The position numbers and the translations under genes are program-made. The notes beneath the pieces were generated by a model that saw only the letters and a list, made by a program, of their open reading frames with translations, was not told the DNA's origin and made no database searches. Source: Streptomyces sp. TRM68367 (GTDB lineage: Bacteria; Actinomycetota; Actinomycetes; Streptomycetales; Streptomycetaceae). Taken from it: a DNA stretch of 64,000 nucleotides. The first letter of the stretch is position 1; the number at the start of each line of letters is the position of its first letter. The stretch covers positions 142,834-206,833 of the forward strand of contig NZ_JACTVI010000005.1 of the NCBI RefSeq assembly GCF_014495685.1, in the 5' to 3' direction. Shown piece after piece: positions 53,168 to 64,000 of this stretch.

Positions 53168-56100
53168 GTGAACGCCGAACTGCTTCCGGAACGCTTCGCC
53201 GAGCAGGCGTTCCGTACGCCGCACGCCGTTGCCGTCGTCGACGGCGAGCGGGCGGTGACGTACGAGGAGCTGGACCGTGCGTCCGCACGCATGGCCCGCT
53301 GCCTTCGGGACCTGGACGCAGGGCCCGAGACGCTCGTCGGGGTGAGCCTGCCCCGCGGGCTCGACCTGGTGGTCGCGCTGCTGGGCGTGTGGCGGGCCGG
53401 GGCGGGCTACGTCCCGCTCGACCCCGCCCAGCCCTCGGCGCGGCTGTCGGACCTGATCCGCGACTCCGGGGCGGACCTGGTGCTGGCCGCACCGGAGCTG
53501 GACGCCGCCGTGAGCGAGGCCGGCGCCCGCCGCGTCGATCCCCGTGAGCTTCCCGAGGCCGGCGACGCCCCCGGGGACGTCGCCGCCGCGGGCCCCGACA
53601 ACGTCGCGTACGCCATCTTCACCTCCGGCTCCACGGGCCGCCCCAAGGCCGTGGTCGTCATCCACGCGGGCATCGCCCGCCGGGTCGGCTGGACCGTGGA
53701 GCGGCACGGGCTCGGTCCCGGCGAGCGGGTGCTGCAGAAGACGACCGTCGGCTTCGACGCGGCCAGCTGGGAGATCTTCGCCCCGCTGGTCTGCGGCGGC
53801 ACCGTGGTGCTGGCCCCGGCGGGTGCCGAGCGGGACCCGGCGGCGCTGCTGCGCGCGGTCGGCGACTTCGGGGTGACCGTGCTGCAGGTGGTGCCGTCCG
53901 TGCTGCGGCTGCTGGTGGCGGAGGACGGCTGGGAGCGCTGCGGCGCGCTGCGGCTGCTGTTCTCGGCCGGTGAGCCCCTGCACGCCGAACTGGTCGCCCG
54001 GGTGCGGGAGAAGGCCGGCGAGGGCGTCGAGGTGTGGAACACCTACGGTCCGACCGAGTGCTCCATCGACGTCACGGCGCAGCAGGCCGACCCGTCGGTC
54101 ACCACCGGCGCGGTGCCCATCGGCCGGCCGCTGCCCAGCACGAAGCTGCTCGTCCTCGACGCGAACGGCGCCCCGGTGCCGGTGGGCGTCCCCGGCGAGC
54201 TGTACGTCGGCGGCCCGCAGGTAGCCCGCGGCTACGTCGGCCGCCCCGACCTGACCGCCGAGCGGTTCGTGCCCGACCCGTACGCCACCGACCCCGGCGC
54301 CCGCCTCTACCGCACCGGCGACCAGGTGCGCTGGCGTGCCGACCACACCCTGGAGTACCGGGGCCGCCTCGACGACCAGGTGAAGGTCAACGGGGTGCGC
54401 ATCGAGCCGGGCGAGATCGAGTCCACGCTGGTAGCCCACCCGTCGGTCACCGGCGCGGTCGTCACCACGTATCCGGCCGAGGACGGCGGCAAGCGGCTGG
54501 CCGCGCATCTGACGGCGAGCGCCGCCGTGGACACCGCCGAGCTGCGCGTGTTCCTGGCCGAGCGGCTGCCCGACAGCCATGTTCCGTCCTTCTTCCACAC
54601 GCTCGACGCCTTCCCCCAGCTGCCCAACGGCAAGGTGGACCGCGCCGTGCTGCCTGGCCCCGAGGAGATCGCCGCTGCCCGGCAGCCGGAGTACACCGCC
54701 CCGCGCGACGCTGCGGAAGAGATGGTGGCCGGCGTCTGGGCCGAACTGCTCGGCAAGGAGCGCGTCGGCGCATTCGACGACTTCTTCGCCCTGGGCGGCA
54801 CATCCCTGCAGCTGACCCGGCTGGCGGCGCGACTGCGTGCCGCGTCCAGCGAGAAGGTCTCGCTGCGCGGTCTGTTCGGAGCCACGACGGTCGAGGCCCA
54901 GGCCAAGATGCTCACCGCGCCCCCGGCCGGGACGCAGGCCGACCCGACGGCCACCACCACGACCACGGCCCGGACCGCCCTGACCGCCGCAACGGCCGAC
55001 GCCCAGACCGATCAGCCCGGCACCGCCACCACCGACGCCCGGCCCGCCCCGGCCTACGACGAGCGCGACGTCCTACCGGTGCCGCGGTCCGGTGAGCTTC
55101 CGCTGTCCTCCGGGCAGCGGCGTCTGTGGTTCCTGGACCGGATGCACCCCGGCAGCCCCGAGTGGGTGGCCCCGCTGTTCCTGCGGCTGCCCGCCGAGCT
55201 GGCGCCGGAGGCGGTGGGGCGCGCCCTGGACGCGTTGGCCACCCGGCACGAGCCGCTGCGCACCCGGTACGTCGCCGAGGGCGGTGAGCCCCGTCAGATC
55301 ATCGACGAACCGGGTGCAGCCCGGGTCGAGCTGCGCGTTGAGGACGCCGGGCGCGCCGAGGTGCCCGCGCTGTTCGGCGAGCAGTTCGCGCGCGGCTTCG
55401 ACCTGGCCGAGGGGCCGTTGTGGCGGGCGCTGCTGGTGCGGCTGCCCGGCGAGGACCACTTGCTGCTGCTGACGCTGCACCACATCACCTGCGACGGCTG
55501 GTCGACGGTGGTCCTGGACCGCGAACTGCGCGAGCTGTGCGCCGCGTATCAGGACGGCCGCGAGCCCGAACTGCCCGCTCTGGCCCTGCAGTACGCCGAC
55601 TACGGCGCCTGGCAGCACGCCTGGCTGACCGAGGAGGTCGTCGAGCGCGAGCTGGCCCATTGGCGGACCGCCCTGGACGGCATCGCCCCGCTCGACCTGC
55701 CGGCCGACCGCCCCCGTCCCGCGGTCCGCGACCCGCGCGGCGCGATGGTCCCCTTCCGGGTCCCGGCCGAGACGGCCGCCGGTCTGGCCGAGTTGGGCCG
55801 TGCGCACGGTGCGACCCCGTTCATGACGCTGCTGACGGCGTACGCCACACTCCTGGCCCGCTACAGCGGCCAGTGGGACGTGCCCGTCGGCACCCCGGTG
55901 GCGGGCCGCACCCGGCCCGAGACCGAGAACATGGTCGGCTTCTTCCTCAACTCCCTGGTGGTGCGCTGCGCACTGTCCGCCGAACTGACCTTCACCGAGG
56001 CCCTGCGGCGGGTCCGGGACGCCGCCCGCACGGCCTTCGTCCACCAGGAGCTGCCCTTCGAACGGCTCGTCGACGAGCTCCAGCCCGAACGCGACCTGTC

Positions 56101-58305
56101 CCGCACGCCGCTCTACCAGGCCGCCTTCGACCTGCACAGCGAGGGCGTGACCTCCGTCGTCACCGACGACTCGGACCTGACGGCGTTCACCGAGGTCTGG
56201 CAGGTGGCGAAGACCGACCTGTCGCTGTTCATGCGGCAGACCTCCGAGGGCGCCCTGGACGGTGTCCTGGAGTACGCGACCTCGCTGTTCGAGCGGGCCA
56301 CCGCCGAGCGGATGGCCGGTCACTTCCTCACGCTGCTCGACCGTGTCGCGCAGCACCCCGAGACGCCCCTCGGCGAGCTGGAGCTGCTCGGCGACGAGGA
56401 GCGCCGTCTGCTGGTCGCCGAGTGGAACGACACGGCGTACGAGCACGACGAGCGCACCGTCGTCGAGCGCTTCGAAGAGCAGGCCCGCACCGCCCCCGAG
56501 CGCACCGCCCTGGCCTTCGGCGCCCGAACCGTCCGGTACGGGGAGCTGAACACCGCCGCCAACCGGCTCGCCCACCAGCTGCGCACCCTCTGCGACGGCG
56601 CCGAGTCACGCGTCGCGGTCCTGCTCGACCGGGGCCCGGATCTGGTGACCGCGCTGCTCGCGGTGTGGAAGGCCGACAGCGCCTACGTGCCGGTCGACCC
56701 GTCGTACCCGGCGGAGCGCATCGCCGCGATGTGCGAGGCGGCCAGGGTACGGGTCGTGGTGACCTCCTCGGCGTACGAGCAGCGGTTCACCGTGCCCGGG
56801 CTGCGGGTGCTGCGGGTGGACGCCGACGCGGCCGAGATCGCCGTATGGCCTGCCGACGCGCCCGCACGCACCAGGGACCTGGACCGGCTGGCGTACACCG
56901 TCTTCACCTCGGGCTCGACCGGCACGCCCAAGGGCGTCGAGGTCACCCATGGGGGGCTGACCAACCATGTGGCGTGGGCCGCGCGGGAGCTGGCCGGACA
57001 GGACTACGGCGGCGCGGCGCTGTTCTCCTCGGTCGCCTTCGACCTGGTGGTGCCGAACCTGTGGGCGCCCCTGGTCACCGGTCAGCGGCTGTTCCTGCTG
57101 CCGCAGGACACGGACATGTCCGAGCTGGGCAAGCGCCTCGCGGAGGCCGCCCCGTTCAGCTTCCTGAAGCTGACGCCGGGGCACCTGGACATCCTCGCCC
57201 ACCAGCTCTCCCCCGCCCAGGCGGGCGCCCTCACCCCGGTCATGGTGGTGGCGGGCGAGCCGTTCACCCGTGACACGCTCGCGCGCTGGCGGGAGCTGGC
57301 CCCGGACATGACACTGATCAACGAGTACGGGCCGACCGAGGCGTCCGTCGGAACCTCGATCCACCCCGTGCCGCCCGAGGGCGCCGGGCCGGTTCCGGAC
57401 GTCCTACCGATCGGGCGGCCGCTGCCCAACATGACGATGTACGTGCTGGACGCAGCGATGCGGCCGGTCCCGGTCGGCGTGGCCGGGGAGCTGTACGTGG
57501 GCGGCACGGGTGTCGCCCGCGGCTACGCGGGCCGGCCCAAGCTGACCGCCGAGCGGTTCGTGCCCGACCCGTACGCCACCGAGCCCGGCGCCCGCCTCTA
57601 CCGCACCGGGGACCTGGTCCGCCGGCTGCCCGACGGCGCCGTGTCCTTCCTGGGCCGGCTCGACGACCAGGTCAAGATCCGCGGTTATCGCGTCGAACTC
57701 GGCGAGATCCAGGCCGTGGTGGCGGCGCACCCCGCGGTGCGCGAGGCGGTGGTCGTCGTCCACCGGCCGGAGGGCGGCGAGCCCGCGCTGGCCTGCTATG
57801 CGGTGCCCGCCGAGCCCGGCACCGAACTGCCCGACCTCGCCGCGCACTGCGCGCCGCGGCTGCCGGAGTACATGATCCCGGCGACCTTCACCGCGCTGGA
57901 GGCCGTCCCGGTCAACGCCAACGGCAAGGTCGATCGCAGGGCGCTGCCCGCACCCGGGCTGCCCGACGGCGACGCGCACGTCCCGCCGCGCGGCCCGGTC
58001 GAGGAGGCCGTCGCGGAGATCTGGGCCGAGCTGCTCGGCGTCCAGGCCGGGGCGCACGACAACTTCTTCCACATCGGCGGCAATTCGATCCTCGCGATCC
58101 GCCTGATCTCCCGGATCCAGCAGGAGTACGGGATCGACTTCGCCGTCCGCACGGTCTTCGAGGGCCCGACGGTCGCCCAGCTCGCGGCCGTCGTCGAGGA
58201 GCGCGTCGCCGCGGAGGTGGCTGCGCTGTCCGACACCGAACTGCTGAACGCCGTCGGCACCCTTCCCACCGCCGACACCACATCGCGGAGCAAGGAGCAC
58301 CTGGC

Positions 58306-58309
<4 letters not shown>
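53168..58309 (+). CDS. Non-ribosomal peptide synthetase, A-T-C-A-T (modules 1 and 2)
   Basis: About 1713 residues from GTG 53168 (CAGGAG upstream). A1 covers 1-490 (IFTSGSTGRPKAV near 150, NTYGPTECSID). T1 has FALGGTSLQLTRL near 542. After a Thr/Ala-rich linker, C2 spans about 643-1080 (HHITCDGWS near 771). A2 spans about 1090-1590 (VFTSGSTGTPKGV near 1244), and T2 has HIGGNSILAIRL near 1636. There is no epimerase, N-methyltransferase or thioesterase. Reading the pocket by eye, A1 gives about D-A-W-Q-F-A-T-I-D (Gln-type resemblance) and A2 about D-L-P-K-V-A-E-V-G (Asn/Asp-type or Dap); these are inference. It starts with an A domain, so acylation must be done in trans. The stop overlaps the next NRPS start. 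Confidence 0.95.

Positions 58310-64000
<5,691 letters not shown>

Overview
The window is high-GC actinobacterial DNA, most likely Streptomyces or a close relative. The evidence is the codon bias, the GTG/ATG starts with 4-bp ATGA/GTGA overlaps, the XRE-DUF5753/DUF397 gene set, the VapBC pair, and a large PKS/NRPS cluster. It splits into two unrelated halves that meet at an integrase and a partial tRNA at about 27.2 kb.

Left half (1-27.2 kb) is a defence-type accessory region, probably the end of an integrative element. It holds an N6-adenine DNA methylase, a UvrD-like helicase with a small RelE-like N-terminal domain, a two-gene GNAT/PIN-like/PUA-like plus ASCH operon, VapBC, a WhiJ-like trio (XRE-DUF5753 regulator, DUF397 protein, RsbW-type ATPase), and a three-gene leftward operon. 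That operon encodes a giant DEAD/H helicase-DUF1998-nuclease protein, an SNF2/HepA helicase and an Eco57I-type methylase, and it resembles DISARM with DrmA and DrmB fused. A Ser/Thr kinase is divergent from it, followed by a frameshifted Fic gene and a tyrosine integrase. The integrase lies beside the 3' half of a tRNA-Arg(UCU), which looks like its attachment site. An 18-bp dyad (ATTGACTGAGTTYACAAT) recurs in front of three of the defence transcription units, so they may share a regulator.

Junction (27.2-28.8 kb): no intact gene, only decayed remnants (a Streptomyces hypothetical family and a UPF0158-like gene).

Right half (28.8 kb to the window end) is a hybrid biosynthetic cluster, all on the + strand. 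The first operon (28.9-42.2 kb) is a highly reducing type II PKS: two ACPs, three KS with intact Cys-His-His, three KS-like proteins without the active-site Cys (chain-length-factor-like), a ketoreductase, a dehydratase pair in which only one partner keeps the catalytic His, a FabI-like enoyl reductase, a hotdog protein, a hydrolase and a DsbA/HCCA-isomerase-fold protein. The second operon (42.4-51.6 kb) has a FAAL-acyl-CoA dehydrogenase fusion, a second dehydrogenase-like protein, an ACP, an SbnA-type enzyme, a free condensation domain and an FkbM methyltransferase. The third (51.8 kb onward) has SbnB, MbtH and two NRPSs, the second running off the end. The inferred product is a lipopeptide with an unsaturated or polyene-type acyl cap, 2,3-diaminopropionate (SbnA+SbnB) and Thr at module 3. 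Each of the three operons is preceded by two copies of a heptamer C(G/A)(T/C)ATAG spaced 11 bp apart, a SARP-type activator site; the activator itself is not in the window.
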